Of a DNA stretch of 64,000 nucleotides, positions 9,391 through 18,502 are shown one piece after another. The notes below the pieces were generated by a model, which ran no database searches, was not told where the DNA came from, and saw only the letters and a program-made list of their open reading frames with translations. A program made the translations under genes and the position numbers. The stretch is from the NCBI RefSeq assembly GCF_023715565.1, contig NZ_JAMBOJ010000010.1, forward strand, positions 1 to 64,000. Reading direction: 5' to 3'. This DNA is from Cytobacillus firmus (GTDB lineage: Bacteria > Bacillota > Bacilli > Bacillales > Cytobacillaceae). The stretch's first letter is position 1; the number at the start of each line of letters is the position of its first letter.

Positions 9391-9522
9391 TAACGGACAG
9401 TAAGACCCCCACTTCAAGACTCAGAGGAACCAAAGGAGGATAAGCGGGGGGGGCTTACTACTCGTAAAAGCCGATTGGTTCAACTAACAATCAGTGGGGG
9501 ATAAGGAACCCTCCCACTGATT
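9391..9522 (+). repeat. Dispersed structured repeat, copy B
   Basis: Homologous to the minus strand of 3200-3299 but longer. The outer stem here is AGTAAG/CTTACT (9399-9404 with 9454-9459) instead of AACGGGC/GCCCGTT, while the inner C-run/G-run pairing and the loop CAAGACTCAGAG ... AGGAGGATAA are retained. A terminal hairpin, AATCAGTGGG/CCCACTGATT, closes it. The change of both sides of the outer stem suggests an RNA structure is kept. It lies between zur and znuB. Confidence 0.7.
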
Positions 9523-9533
9523 GAAGTTTCACT

Positions 9534-10376
9534 TTATGCCGGCCTCATGCCCGCAATTTTTTTCAGCAATATTGTTACAATCAGTATTAATACGGCAATC
9601 ATGACGATAGTTCCGCCCGGCGCCAAATCAATATAATAGGAAATAGTCAATCCGCCTAAAACGGATATTTCACCAAAAAGCATAGACAGGAAAATGGTCT
9701 GCTTGAACCCCTTTGCAATTCTGATGCTCGCAGCAACCGGCAATGTCATAAGGGAAGAAACTAATAAAATCCCCACTATCCTCATGGATGCAGCTATAAC
9801 AAGGGCCACCATCACAATAAATATAAAGTGGACACTTTTGGCAGCAATTCCGGATGCCTTGGCATGCTCTTCATCAAATGACAGCAAGAACAACTCTTTA
9901 TAGAGCAGGACTACAAGTGCAATGACAAGCACGCTGATAATTAAGATAGTCCATAAATCAAGCCGGCTGACTGCACTGACACTGCCAAACAGATAACTGA
10001 ATAAATCTGTATTAAATCCGTCAGCAAGTGAAATGAATATGACACCAAGTCCAATACCGCCCGATAGAATAATGGGAATAGCCAGCTCCTGATAGTGCTT
10101 ATAAACAGCTCTCAGTTTTTCAATAAACAGCGATCCAGCTACCGAAAAAGCCATCCCCATATACAAAGGATTCAAACCGCTAAGACCGACAAACTTCTTT
10201 TCAAGAAGCAGGCTTGCAGCGATCCCTGCAAGTGTGACATGGCTTAAAGCATCGGCAATTAAAGATAGCCTTCTCACAACTATAAACACACCAAGAAGAG
10301 GAGCAATAATCCCGATGATCATTCCAGTAAAAAAAGCATTTTGTAAAAATTCATATTGAAGGATTCCCGAAATCAT
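9534..10376 (-). CDS. znuB: Zinc ABC transporter permease
   Basis: A 280-residue ABC-3 family permease with about eight membrane segments, as in ZnuB/AdcB (B. subtilis ZurM). It pairs with the ATPase encoded just upstream, and the start overlaps that gene by the ATGA at 10373-10376, which means translational coupling. No solute-binding protein gene (znuA/adcA) is present beside it, so the binding protein must be encoded elsewhere. Confidence 0.93.
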   Translation of the reverse strand: MISGILQYEFLQNAFFTGMIIGIIAPLLGVFIVVRRLSLIADALSHVTLAGIAASLLLEKKFVGLSGLNPLYMGMAFSVAGSLFIEKLRAVYKHYQELAIPIILSGGIGLGVIFISLADGFNTDLFSYLFGSVSAVSRLDLWTILIISVLVIALVVLLYKELFLLSFDEEHAKASGIAAKSVHFIFIVMVALVIAASMRIVGILLVSSLMTLPVAASIRIAKGFKQTIFLSMLFGEISVLGGLTISYYIDLAPGGTIVMIAVLILIVTILLKKIAGMRPA

Positions 10377-11167
10377 CTGCCTGCTCCTTTATCGTGGTGG
10401 TGGTGATGGTGATCATGATTATGTGTCAGGACATGCACATCATGTCCATAGATTTCCGACATTTCATTTATATTCAAGCTTTCGAATTCTGCTGTATTTC
10501 CATGGAAATGCAAACTTTTATTCAGGCAAGCCACATGAGTGACTTTATCAGAAATTGTCCCAATATCATGCGTAACAAGCAATAAAGTAATGCCCAGCTC
10601 CTTATTTAAATCATCCAGCATTTCATAAAAGGACTGAACATTTTTCACATCCACACCAACTGTAGGTTCATCTAATATTAATAATTTCGGGTCGCTTACC
10701 AATGCCCTGGCGATGAAAACCCGCTGCTGCTGCCCGCCTGAAAGCTCGCCAATATTACGTCCTGCATACTCATGCATGCCAACAGATTCAATCGCACGCA
10801 TAACTTTTGCCTGATCGGTCTTGCCCATAAATTTAAAAAGCCCCAGCTTCTTTGTAAGGCCGCTTGAAACGACTTCAAAGACTGTTGCCGGGAAACCTGT
10901 ATTAAATGAATTTGCCTTCTGAGAAACAAATCCAATATTCTGCCAATCCTTAAATCGGCTAATCTCCTGGCCGAACAGTTTGACACTCCCCTTCTGCACT
11001 TTAAGCAAATTCAGAATAAGCTTTAAAAGGGTTGATTTGCCCGACCCATTGGGACCTACAATTCCGAGAAAATCTCCTGAATTAATAGTCAAATTTATAT
11101 CCTCAAGAACAATCTCTTTCTCATATCTAAAAGAAACATGAGCTATTTCAATTATTGGCTGTGCCAT
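10373..11167 (-). CDS. znuC: Zinc ABC transporter ATP-binding protein
   Basis: ATP-binding subunit of the zinc importer (ZnuC/AdcC, B. subtilis ZurA), 264 residues. Walker A GPNGSGKST is near residues 37-45, the signature LSGGQQQR near 144, and Walker B LLILDEP near 165. The C-terminus is a histidine run (HNHDHHHHHHD) likely to bind zinc. The ATG at 11167 has AAGGTGAT seven bases upstream, better than the GTG at 11176. A Zur box lies directly upstream. Confidence 0.93.
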   Translation of the reverse strand: MAQPIIEIAHVSFRYEKEIVLEDINLTINSGDFLGIVGPNGSGKSTLLKLILNLLKVQKGSVKLFGQEISRFKDWQNIGFVSQKANSFNTGFPATVFEVVSSGLTKKLGLFKFMGKTDQAKVMRAIESVGMHEYAGRNIGELSGGQQQRVFIARALVSDPKLLILDEPTVGVDVKNVQSFYEMLDDLNKELGITLLLVTHDIGTISDKVTHVACLNKSLHFHGNTAEFESLNINEMSEIYGHDVHVLTHNHDHHHHHHDKGAGR

Positions 11168-11184
11168 TTTTATCACCTTACATA

Positions 11185-11203
11185 TTAAGAATCATTACGA
11201 TTT
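11185..11203 (-). promoter_or_regulatory. Zur box upstream of znuCB
   Basis: On the minus strand AAATCGTAATGATTCTTAA closely follows the Bacillus Zur consensus AAATCGTAATNATTACGATTT in the left half; the right half is degraded. It lies 18 bases before the znuC start, consistent with zinc repression by the Zur encoded next door. Confidence 0.7.
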
Positions 11204-11319
11204 ACTAACACAGTATACAGGAACCCGCAATTAAAGTAAAGGTACATGTTTTTATCATAAATCTTAAAACATATTGTCACTATTCACATTCTCCACTCAT
11301 AAAGTACTGAGGAGGAGTG

Positions 11320-11580
11320 ATGAAAATGAAAATATTCGAAAACATCATTAATCACAAATTAAGCAATATTACAGCAGATGAATTATTAAAATATGGAGAG
11401 CAGTTCAACATCCAGATTACAAAGGCACAGGCTGAGAAAATTGCAGATCATTTAAGAGGCAAGCAGGTCAACATCTTTGATGACCGTGAAAGGACAAAAC
11501 TCATAAAGGATATTGCCAGGATTGCCGGCCCGGAAACTGCAAGGGAAGTAAATAGGCTTTTTTTGCAATTTACAAAATAG
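11320..11580 (+). CDS. DUF2624 family protein, YqfT-like
   Basis: A helical, soluble protein of about 86 residues, with no membrane segment. It resembles DUF2624 (B. subtilis YqfT) and is in the same place, next to nfo. Function unknown. GAGGAGG at 11310-11315 could serve ATG 11320 (close) or ATG 11326 (spacing ten), so the start is uncertain by two codons. Confidence 0.75.
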   Translation: MKMKIFENIINHKLSNITADELLKYGEQFNIQITKAQAEKIADHLRGKQVNIFDDRERTKLIKDIARIAGPETAREVNRLFLQFTK

Positions 11581-11610
11581 AACTTTGCTCATGATACTTA
11601 TTTTTTCAAG

Positions 11611-11643
11611 CAAAAAGCTGTGCAGCTCAGGCACAGCTTTTTA
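11611..11643. terminator. Terminator shared by yqfT-like and nfo
   Basis: AAAAAGCTGTGC/GCACAGCTTTTT stem with an eight-base loop between converging genes. Confidence 0.85.
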
Positions 11644-11648
11644 CTATT

Positions 11649-12542
11649 TTATACAGACGCAATAGCTTCTAATAAGCTTTCATTGAATTCCTGACTGCGC
11701 AGCATATCAATTTCATGCTTATATGGGGCTCTTTTATTATTTTTATCTTCTCCCACATAAGGAGTCTCCAGAATTTTAGGAATATCCTTCAATTGAGGAT
11801 GATGTACAATATAATTTAATGCGCTGAAGCCGATGTGGCCGAATCCGATATTTGCATGACGGTCTTTACGCATACCGCGCTCATTCTTGCTGTCATTTAT
11901 ATGGAGAACTTTCAGACGGTCAAGTCCCACAACCTTATCGAATTCTTCCAATACCCCGTCAAAATCATTTACAATATCATATCCTGCATCATGTGTATGG
12001 CAAGTATCAAAACATACTGATAAGTGGTTGTTATAATTGACTCCCTCTATAATCATAGCCAGCTCTTCAAAGGATCTCCCGCACTCTGACCCTTTTCCGG
12101 CCATGGTCTCAAGTGCGATCTGTACATTTTCTTCGCCGTTTAAGACTTCATTTAAACCTTCAATAATTTTTTTGATACCGGCCTCTGACCCTGCTCCAAC
12201 ATGTGCGCCAGGATGCAGAACGATCTGCTTAGCCCCAATCGCTTCGGTGCGGTCGATTTCAGAGCGAAGAAAATTAACGCCTAATTCAAATGTAGAAGGG
12301 TTTGTAGTATTCCCGATATTGATAATATATGGAGCATGTACAACAATATCAGCAATCCCGTTCTCTGCCATATGCTTCAGTCCGGCTTCAATGTTCAGAT
12401 CTTCGATTTTTTTTCTTCTTGTGTTTTGCGGAGCTCCTGTATAAATCATAAATGTATTGGAGCCATATGAAACAGCTTCTTCACTTGCTGCTAAAAGCAT
12501 TTTTTTCCCGCTCATGGAAACATGTGATCCAATTTTCAGCAT
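11649..12542 (-). CDS. nfo: Endonuclease IV (AP endonuclease)
   Basis: Zinc-dependent AP endonuclease of base excision repair, 297 residues. Metal-binding motifs are [10 protein letters not shown] (near residue 108), [12 protein letters not shown] (near 176) and HINDSKN ... GFGHIG (near 214-235). The N-terminus [12 protein letters not shown] is typical. It is directly downstream of cshB on the same strand with a 24-base gap, as in B. subtilis (yqfS-yqfR). Confidence 0.95.
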   Translation of the reverse strand: MLKIGSHVSMSGKKMLLAASEEAVSYGSNTFMIYTGAPQNTRRKKIEDLNIEAGLKHMAENGIADIVVHAPYIINIGNTTNPSTFELGVNFLRSEIDRTEAIGAKQIVLHPGAHVGAGSEAGIKKIIEGLNEVLNGEENVQIALETMAGKGSECGRSFEELAMIIEGVNYNNHLSVCFDTCHTHDAGYDIVNDFDGVLEEFDKVVGLDRLKVLHINDSKNERGMRKDRHANIGFGHIGFSALNYIVHHPQLKDIPKILETPYVGEDKNNKRAPYKHEIDMLRSQEFNESLLEAIASV

Positions 12543-12566
12543 GACAATACCTCTCCCTTTGATTCT

Positions 12567-13877
12567 TTATTTACGCTTAATTCTTCTTTCGCGTTTTTTT
12601 ATTTTGTCCATTTCCCATTTCATTTTCTTTTTGTAGCCTGGTTTTACATTTTTCGGCTTTTTCACCAATGAAGCGGCTTTTTTATCAATGTCATCTGTTT
12701 GCTTCTGTCTTGTTTTCCGCTTGTTGCGATTATCCAGGTCCTTCCATTCACCTTTTTGCAGATCTTTGTGTCTGAATTCGATTCCCATTTTTTCAAGCCT
12801 GTTTAATGCATCCTCATTGGAAATCTCATACACTGTTATAGCAATTCCGGAAAAACCTGCACGCGCGGTCCTCCCAACCCGATGTATATAAAAATCAAGA
12901 TCAGTTGGAAGCTCATAGTTAATCACATGGCTGATTCCCTGTATATCAATGCCCCGGGCAGCCAGGTCTGTAGCCACAATATATTGAAACTCAAGGTCGA
13001 GAATCTGCTTCATCATTTTCTTTCTTTCACGCGGGTTAAGGTCCCCGTGGATTCTTCCGACTTTCAGACCTTTGCTGATTAAGCCATCTGCCACTTCATC
13101 TGCCTTTTTCTTGGTGTTGGTGAAAACAATGGCCAAGTAAGGGTTTAAGGAAGTCAGTGCCTGGTAGACCAGCTCCACTTTATTGCGGTGTTTGGATGGC
13201 AGAAGCCAGTGCTCAATATTGGCTGCTGTGGCCTGCTTAGGCTCCACATGAACATATTTAGGATTTTCCATGTATTTTTTCAGGAAAGGCTTCAGCTTCT
13301 CTGGAATGGTAGCTGAGAAGACCAGCATCTGAAGCTTCTCCGGCATCCTTGCTGCAATCTGATCAACATCTTCAATGAACCCCATATCAAGCATTAAATC
13401 GGCTTCATCCACAATAAGGATTTCGGCAGTATGCACAAACAATGCCTGTTCTTTGACAAGGTCATTGATTCTACCTGGTGTGCCTACAACCACATGAGGC
13501 TGTTTTTTAAGCTTTTCAATGGTTCTTTGCTTGTCCGTACCGCCAATATAGCAGCGTGCTGTTATTTCTTCTCCCTCCGGGCAATGCTCTGTAACCTTAA
13601 GGATTTCATGATATATCTGATTGGCAAGCTCTCTGGTTGGAGCTGTAATAATAGCCTGAACCTCCTGGCGGGAAGGGTCAACTTTTTGAAGAATAGGAAG
13701 CACATATGAGTGCGTTTTTCCTGTACCTGTCTGTGATTGTCCAATTGCGCTTTCACCCTTCAGCACGGCAGGGATCATTCTTTCCTGAATTTCTGTCGGC
13801 TCAAAAAAGCCGAAATCTTTAACCGCTTCTATAATAAATGGCTTTAAATTAAATCGGTCAAATTTCGTTTCGTTCAT
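12567..13877 (-). CDS. cshB: DEAD-box RNA helicase
   Basis: ATP-dependent RNA helicase of the cold-shock CshB type, 436 residues. Motifs: Q-motif region FEPTEIQ, Walker A QTGTGKT, DEAD box IVDEADLMLD, SAT (FSATIPE), and HRVGRTARAG. The C-terminus is strongly basic (KKMKWEMDKIKKRERRIKRK). The ATG at 13877 follows GAGGAG; the upstream TTG at 13892 is part of that ribosome binding site. Likely operon with nfo. Confidence 0.94.
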   Translation of the reverse strand: MNETKFDRFNLKPFIIEAVKDFGFFEPTEIQERMIPAVLKGESAIGQSQTGTGKTHSYVLPILQKVDPSRQEVQAIITAPTRELANQIYHEILKVTEHCPEGEEITARCYIGGTDKQRTIEKLKKQPHVVVGTPGRINDLVKEQALFVHTAEILIVDEADLMLDMGFIEDVDQIAARMPEKLQMLVFSATIPEKLKPFLKKYMENPKYVHVEPKQATAANIEHWLLPSKHRNKVELVYQALTSLNPYLAIVFTNTKKKADEVADGLISKGLKVGRIHGDLNPRERKKMMKQILDLEFQYIVATDLAARGIDIQGISHVINYELPTDLDFYIHRVGRTARAGFSGIAITVYEISNEDALNRLEKMGIEFRHKDLQKGEWKDLDNRNKRKTRQKQTDDIDKKAASLVKKPKNVKPGYKKKMKWEMDKIKKRERRIKRK

Positions 13878-14190
13878 ATAAAAACTCCTCAATTATCAGA
13901 TTCGCCTTGTTTCAGGCTTCATCCGAAACATATATTAGTGAGTAAGATCTACTAGTATCAACTGACAACTTGCTGGTTCCGAGCTTTTCTTACATCCTGT
14001 TATTATAATAAAGTTTCCTGTAAATAACCACTCAAACAGGCATTTATATTTTTATGATGAGCATTTTAGGCTATTTTAATAAATAAAAACGGTTTCTTCT
14101 GTATAATGCCTAAACCAAAATGGGATAAACGCATACTTTATAATATGAATTTTTATTTAAGAATCAGAAATATGCAGAGATAGGAGGCAA

Positions 14191-14760
14191 ATGAATATGA
14201 TGCCAGGATCAAGACCCCCAATGCGCGGAGGGATGCATCCCCATCCTTTTATGACCCCAATGCAGGGCAGACCTCCCATGGGGCCAATGATGGGCGGTCC
14301 TCCGGGAATGAAACGAGGAGGAGGGGGATTGCTCTCCAAAATATTAGGAAAAGGAAATGCCCAGCCTGGAACAGGAATGGGCGCTGCAAGAGCTGCAGGT
14401 GGCTCACAGGCAGGCGGAGGCATCCTTCAGGCAATAAGCAACCCATCTTCCATAAACGGCTTTTTAACTAACACTCAAAAGGTTTTAAATACAGCACAGC
14501 AGTTTGGGCCCATGGTTCAGCAGTATGGACCGCTGGTCAGGAACCTTCCTGCCATGTGGAAGCTATATAGAGGCATAAAGGATGCACCTGAAGCTGATGA
14601 GACAGTCTCAGAAGCTAAAGCGGAGTCCCCTCAGGCCAATACAGAAAAAAAGGAACAGAATTCAAGGCCAAAAAACATCAAAAAGGACCAGGATATGGAA
14701 CAGCCGGCTGCCAGGCGATCATCAGCAGAAGGCCTTTCCAAACCAAAATTATATATTTAA
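14191..14760 (+). CDS. Gly/Met/Pro-rich YqfQ/VrrA-like protein
   Basis: A 189-residue low-complexity protein. Residues 1-50 are rich in Pro, Met and Gly (MRGGMHPHPFM, PMGPMMGGPPGM), the middle part (about 75-130) is conserved-looking and helical, and the tail is charged. Size, composition and position next to ispH match B. subtilis YqfQ and the VrrA-type proteins of the B. cereus group. A spore-associated role is possible but not shown here. The start may be ATG 14191 or ATG 14197; AGGAGG lies at 14182-14187. Confidence 0.65.
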   Translation: MNMMPGSRPPMRGGMHPHPFMTPMQGRPPMGPMMGGPPGMKRGGGGLLSKILGKGNAQPGTGMGAARAAGGSQAGGGILQAISNPSSINGFLTNTQKVLNTAQQFGPMVQQYGPLVRNLPAMWKLYRGIKDAPEADETVSEAKAESPQANTEKKEQNSRPKNIKKDQDMEQPAARRSSAEGLSKPKLYI

Positions 14761-14796
14761 AGAAAAGGATGCCGGGGCATTCTTTTTCTTTTTCCG
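14760..14796 (+). terminator. Terminator after the yqfQ-like gene
   Basis: AAAGAAAAGGATGCC pairs with GGCATTCTTTTTCTTT, followed by T-runs. Confidence 0.8.
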
Positions 14797-14814
14797 TAAA
14801 AAAAATTGCTCCTT

Positions 14815-14843
14815 TTGTATTATCGGTTTATCTCTTATATAAT
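14815..14843 (+). promoter_or_regulatory. SigA promoter of ispH
   Basis: TTGTAT (14815-14820), exact 17-base spacer, TATAAT (14838-14843). The -10 is inside the first unit of a tandem duplication, so a second TATAAT occurs 22 bases further on. Confidence 0.65.
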
Positions 14844-14876
14844 AGAGGTGCAATTCTTATATAATAGAGGTGCAAT
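14833..14876 (+). repeat. Perfect tandem duplication of a 22-bp unit
   Basis: The unit TCTTATATAATAGAGGTGCAAT occurs twice, head to tail (14833-14854 and 14855-14876), with no mismatch. Each unit carries a TATAAT. It lies between the -35 of the ispH promoter and the ispH start. Confidence 0.9.
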
Positions 14877-14950
14877 ATGGAGTTTTTCCGTTTAGATACA
14901 GGACTCAGTTCAATTCATATATAAGCTTTTTAATTAGGGAGGATATACCG

Positions 14951-15901
14951 ATGAACGTCATAAAAATCTCTCCTCGGGGGTATTGTTACGGTGTGGTGGA
15001 TGCAATGGTTATTGCAAGGAACGCTGCACTTGATCCATCTTTGCCGAGACCCATCTATATTTTGGGCATGATCGTCCATAACAAACATGTGACAGACGCT
15101 TTTGAAGAGGAAGGCATTGTTACACTTGATGGCAAAGACCGCAAAGAAATCCTGGAAAAAGTCGAAAAAGGGACTGTCATTTTCACAGCACATGGCATAT
15201 CACCTGAAGTGCGGGAAGCAGCGAAACAAAAAGGCCTTGTGACGCTTGATGCAACATGCCCTGATGTAACAAGGACACATGATCTTATCAGGGAAAAGGA
15301 AAAGGAAGGCTTTCAAATCATTTACATTGGCAAAAAAGGCCACCCGGAACCTGAAGGTGCAGTTGGAGTGGCTCCTCATGCAGTTCATTTAGTACAGACT
15401 GTTGAGGATGTAAATGAACTTAACATACAGGCTGAAAAAATACTTGTGACAAATCAGACTACAATGAGCCAGTGGGATGTTGTCCATGTAATGGATCAGA
15501 TAAAGGAAAAATACCCTCACGCAGAGTTCCACAAAGAAATCTGCATGGCTACCCAAGTCCGCCAGGAAGCAGTTGCAGAACAAGCCGGCCAGGCCGATGT
15601 ATTGATCGTTGTAGGTGATCCTAAGAGCAATAACTCCAATCGTCTTGCACAAGTATCAGAAGAAATTGCGGGGACAACAGCCTACCGTATTGCTGATATT
15701 ACTGAACTGGATGTAAATTGGATTAAAGATGCTAAAACTGTTGCCGTTACATCAGGAGCCTCAACCCCGACACCGATTACAAAGGAAGTTATTACTTTCC
15801 TTGAACAATATGATCCGGCTGATGAGTCCACCTGGTCACGCGAGAAGAAAGTGGCGTTAAATAAAATACTTCCGAAAGTAAAGAGGCCAGCAAAGTTATA
15901 A
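14951..15901 (+). CDS. ispH: HMBPP reductase
   Basis: Last step of the MEP pathway, reducing HMBPP to IPP and DMAPP with a 4Fe-4S cluster. 316 residues. The three cluster cysteines sit in RGYCYGV (Cys12), DATCPDVT (near 103) and EICMATQ (near 195); the substrate-binding SNNSNRL follows. The ATG at 14951 has GGGAGG upstream; the longer frame from 14870 has no ribosome binding site and adds residues unlike the family. Confidence 0.96.
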   Translation: MNVIKISPRGYCYGVVDAMVIARNAALDPSLPRPIYILGMIVHNKHVTDAFEEEGIVTLDGKDRKEILEKVEKGTVIFTAHGISPEVREAAKQKGLVTLDATCPDVTRTHDLIREKEKEGFQIIYIGKKGHPEPEGAVGVAPHAVHLVQTVEDVNELNIQAEKILVTNQTTMSQWDVVHVMDQIKEKYPHAEFHKEICMATQVRQEAVAEQAGQADVLIVVGDPKSNNSNRLAQVSEEIAGTTAYRIADITELDVNWIKDAKTVAVTSGASTPTPITKEVITFLEQYDPADESTWSREKKVALNKILPKVKRPAKL

Positions 15902-15920
15902 GAAAAATGGAAGTGAATAT

Positions 15921-15957
15921 AAAGAGAACCGGTCCCTGCGGGAAGCCGGTTCTTTTG
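15921..15957. terminator. Terminator shared by ispH and yqfO
   Basis: GAGAACCGG ... CCGGTTCTTTT hairpin between the two converging genes. Confidence 0.8.
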
Positions 15958-15961
15958 ATTT

Positions 15962-17077
15962 TCAGACAAATTTAAAGGGGTCTGTATGAACTTCAGATGG
16001 AAAAATGGATACGCTATATCCTTTTTCTGTACACATCTGAGCTAACCTTTGGGTGACTCCTTTTTTCATTACCTTTTCCACATTATGGCCGGGATCAACA
16101 ATATTCAAGCCCGTCATCATAGCGTCATGGGCCACATGGTAATACATGTCCCCCGTCACATATACATCAGCACCCTTCATCTTCGCTGACATAAAGTACT
16201 TGTTTCCATCTCCCCCAAGAACAGCAACTTTTTTTACTTTTGAAGAAAGGTCGCCCACTACACGAACTCTCTCCACTTCAAGTGTTTGTTTCACATGCTC
16301 CGCAAATTCACCCAAAGTCATCTCGCCAATTACTCCAATTTTACCCAGGCCCAGAACTTCACCTTTGTTTTGAAGCTTATAAATATCATAGGCAACTTCT
16401 TCATAAGGGTGGTTTTTGAACATAGCAGAAAGCACTTTCTTTTCTATATGTTCAGGAAAAATGGTTTCAATACAGACTTCCCTAACTGCCGCAAGCTCAC
16501 CCTGCTGGCCAATATGAGGATTTGCATCATTTCCAGGCTTAAACATCCCTGTTCCTGAAGACGTAAAAGAGCAATGACTGTAATTGCCGATTGAACCAGC
16601 CCCTGCGTTTCCAAGAGCCTGTCTTAAAGAGTCAGCATTTTCTTCAGGCACAAACACAGCGAGCTTTTTCAATACAGTTTCATATGTGGGATATAAGACT
16701 TCCGTATGGGAAAGCTTCAGTGCATCAGCCAGCATATCATTAACCCCGCCTTTGGCGATATCCAAATTTGTATGTGCTGCATACACAGCTATATCATGTT
16801 TGATAAGCTTTTCAATAATTCTTCCTGATGGACTATCAGTGGGAATTTTTTGCAAGGGTCTATAGATTAAGGGGTGGTGAGCTATGATCAATTGAACATT
16901 CTTTGCAATCGCCTCATCAACTACATCTTCGAGAACATCCAGAGCAACCATGACATTTTCAACTGGAGTGTTAAGCCTCCCAACCTGGAGGCCAATTTTG
17001 TCTCCTTCCATCGCATACCCTTTTGGGGAAAACTGTTCAAATAGTTGGATTATCTCATGTCCATTTGTTTTTTTCAC
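15962..17077 (-). CDS. yqfO: Nif3-like dinuclear metal-binding protein, YqfO
   Basis: A 371-residue NIF3 family protein. Metal-binding signatures are IIAHHPLIYRPL (near residues 63-74) and TGDMYYHVAHDAM near 320-332. As in other Bacillus members, a middle PII-like insert (about residues 130-240) separates the two halves. Some relatives have been linked to GTP cyclohydrolase-like or NADH-related roles, but function is unsettled. Start overlaps the trmK stop by four bases (ATGA), so the pair is translationally coupled. Confidence 0.9.
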   Translation of the reverse strand: MKKTNGHEIIQLFEQFSPKGYAMEGDKIGLQVGRLNTPVENVMVALDVLEDVVDEAIAKNVQLIIAHHPLIYRPLQKIPTDSPSGRIIEKLIKHDIAVYAAHTNLDIAKGGVNDMLADALKLSHTEVLYPTYETVLKKLAVFVPEENADSLRQALGNAGAGSIGNYSHCSFTSSGTGMFKPGNDANPHIGQQGELAAVREVCIETIFPEHIEKKVLSAMFKNHPYEEVAYDIYKLQNKGEVLGLGKIGVIGEMTLGEFAEHVKQTLEVERVRVVGDLSSKVKKVAVLGGDGNKYFMSAKMKGADVYVTGDMYYHVAHDAMMTGLNIVDPGHNVEKVMKKGVTQRLAQMCTEKGYSVSIFPSEVHTDPFKFV

Positions 17078-17781
17078 TGCATCAATACCTCCTCTGCCAT
17101 TTTAATTTTCTGCTTTAATTCCTGTTTTCTCTTCTCTGTTTCACTGGAACATGCTGCTTTTTCAAGCTGCAAAAGGATCCTCTCCCAATTCTTCTTTTCA
17201 CCATGCCATTTGTTTTGAAAAACGGCTGATTTCTGCTCCATAAGAAAAGGTCCCATCAGTAAACCCTGTTCTTTATTCTTGTAGGGTTTTAATGGCTCTC
17301 CTTTTTCAGCTACAAGAACTTCATAGATCTTTCCGTCTTCTTCAAGGATTTGTTCGGCTATTAGCTCCCAGCCATTTTCAATCAGCCAGCTTCTAATCGA
17401 GATGGCACTTAAATTCGGCTGGAGGATCAGCCTCTCTACTGAAGCAAGCTTACTCTTCCCCTCTTCAAGAATGCTCGCAATCAAAGCTCCTCCCATGCCT
17501 GCAATGGTTATGCAGTCAACTTCATTTGGGCTAATCACTTCAAGCCCGTTTCCTTTTCTTACTGAGATCTGATTTTCGAGTCCTTCCATTTTTACCTGTT
17601 TTTTTGCGGATTGATAGGGACCCTCCACCACTTCACCAGCAACAGCAAAAGAGACAATCCCTTTCTTTACTGTAAAGCATGGCAAATATGCATGGTCTGA
17701 GCCTATATCAGCTACTCGTGCGCCTGAGGGGATATAATTTGTTACAGCTTCAAGCCGATTTGATAATTTTTCAGTATTCAT
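17074..17781 (-). CDS. trmK: tRNA (adenine22-N1)-methyltransferase
   Basis: SAM-dependent methyltransferase of 235 residues that makes m1A22 in tRNA. The SAM-binding motif VADIGSDHAYLPC is near residue 23; TIAGMGGALI (near 93) and the LQPN motif are typical of TrmK, and a coiled C-terminal extension is rich in Glu and Lys. It is the first gene of the trmK-yqfO pair. Confidence 0.92.
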   Translation of the reverse strand: MNTEKLSNRLEAVTNYIPSGARVADIGSDHAYLPCFTVKKGIVSFAVAGEVVEGPYQSAKKQVKMEGLENQISVRKGNGLEVISPNEVDCITIAGMGGALIASILEEGKSKLASVERLILQPNLSAISIRSWLIENGWELIAEQILEEDGKIYEVLVAEKGEPLKPYKNKEQGLLMGPFLMEQKSAVFQNKWHGEKKNWERILLQLEKAACSSETEKRKQELKQKIKMAEEVLMQ

Positions 17782-17846
17782 TCTGTCACCACTTATTTAT
17801 GTATTGTAAAAAGCGCATAGCGCCTGCTCTTCTTGAGCAAAAAGCT

Positions 17847-17880
17847 AAAAAAGCTATCGTCATTTTACGATAGCCTTTCT
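17847..17880 (-). terminator. Hairpin upstream of trmK
   Basis: AAAGCTATCGT/ACGATAGCCTTT stem with T-run on the minus strand. It lies between cccA and trmK and probably acts as a second terminator after cccA. Confidence 0.6.
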
Positions 17881-17889
17881 TATAGTATA

Positions 17890-17924
17890 AAAAAAGTCCT
17901 TTACATATGCAAAGGACTTTCATT
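17890..17924 (-). terminator. cccA terminator
   Basis: AAAGTCCTTT/AAAGGACTTT hairpin with a T-rich tail on the minus strand, directly after the cccA stop. Confidence 0.8.
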
Positions 17925-17931
17925 ATAGATG

Positions 17932-18297
17932 TTACTTAAGGCCTGCTAACCATTCAGCCATATCGGCAGCTTTGTCTTGAGGCACTAATCCTGGAGGCAT
18001 TGAGCCTTTACCATTTACTACGATATCTGCGATTTCATCCTGTGATAAACGATCGCCTACACCTGTTAGAGCAGGACCAACTCCGCCTTGATACTGGTCG
18101 CCGTGACATCCGATACAGCTCTTCTGGTAAATTTCTTCAGGGTTCGCAGCAGCAGTTTCTTCAGTCTCAGCACCGCCGCCTTCCTGTTCTTTTGCGAGCT
18201 CTTCCATATCGCCAAGACCTTTAAAAGAAACTAGGAACATTGCTACCACACCAAAAACCATAATTAACACAAATGGAATGATTGGATTGCGATTCAT
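17932..18297 (-). CDS. cccA: Membrane-anchored cytochrome c550
   Basis: A 121-residue c-type cytochrome. Residues 8-25 form the N-terminal membrane anchor; an acidic linker follows; the haem-binding CIGCHG is near residues 61-66; a later MPPG supplies the likely axial Met. It acts on the outer face of the membrane in electron transfer. The ATG at 18297 follows GGGAGGTT. Its position next to sigA is conserved in Bacillus. Confidence 0.92.
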   Translation of the reverse strand: MNRNPIIPFVLIMVFGVVAMFLVSFKGLGDMEELAKEQEGGGAETEETAAANPEEIYQKSCIGCHGDQYQGGVGPALTGVGDRLSQDEIADIVVNGKGSMPPGLVPQDKAADMAEWLAGLK

Positions 18298-18424
18298 GAT
18301 TTAACCTCCCTTATGTAAGCACATTCAGTTTAAGTAAGTATACAAACAATCTCTATTTTACTTTAAAAAAGACAGAAGGAAAAGCCCTATTGTAAACTTT
18401 GTCAAATCTTGTTCATAAAATGGA

Positions 18425-18456
18425 CAAAAACTCCACCTTGAGGATGGAGTTTTTCC
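18425..18456 (-). terminator. Hairpin after the acyl-CoA dehydrogenase gene
   Basis: AAAAACTCCA/TGGAGTTTTT with a nine-base loop, symmetric; the likely terminator of the minus-strand gene ending at 18503. Confidence 0.7.
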
Positions 18457-18502
18457 GATTATTTCACCTGGGTATCTCGTTCATGTAATACGAAATACAA
18501 TT

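Noticed and set aside
12037-12444. Plus-strand 135-residue frame inside nfo
   Set aside because: It is fully antisense to a clear endonuclease IV gene and has no family features.
14870-14950. N-terminal extension of ispH from ATG 14870
   Set aside because: No ribosome binding site; the start at 14951 matches the family and follows GGGAGG.
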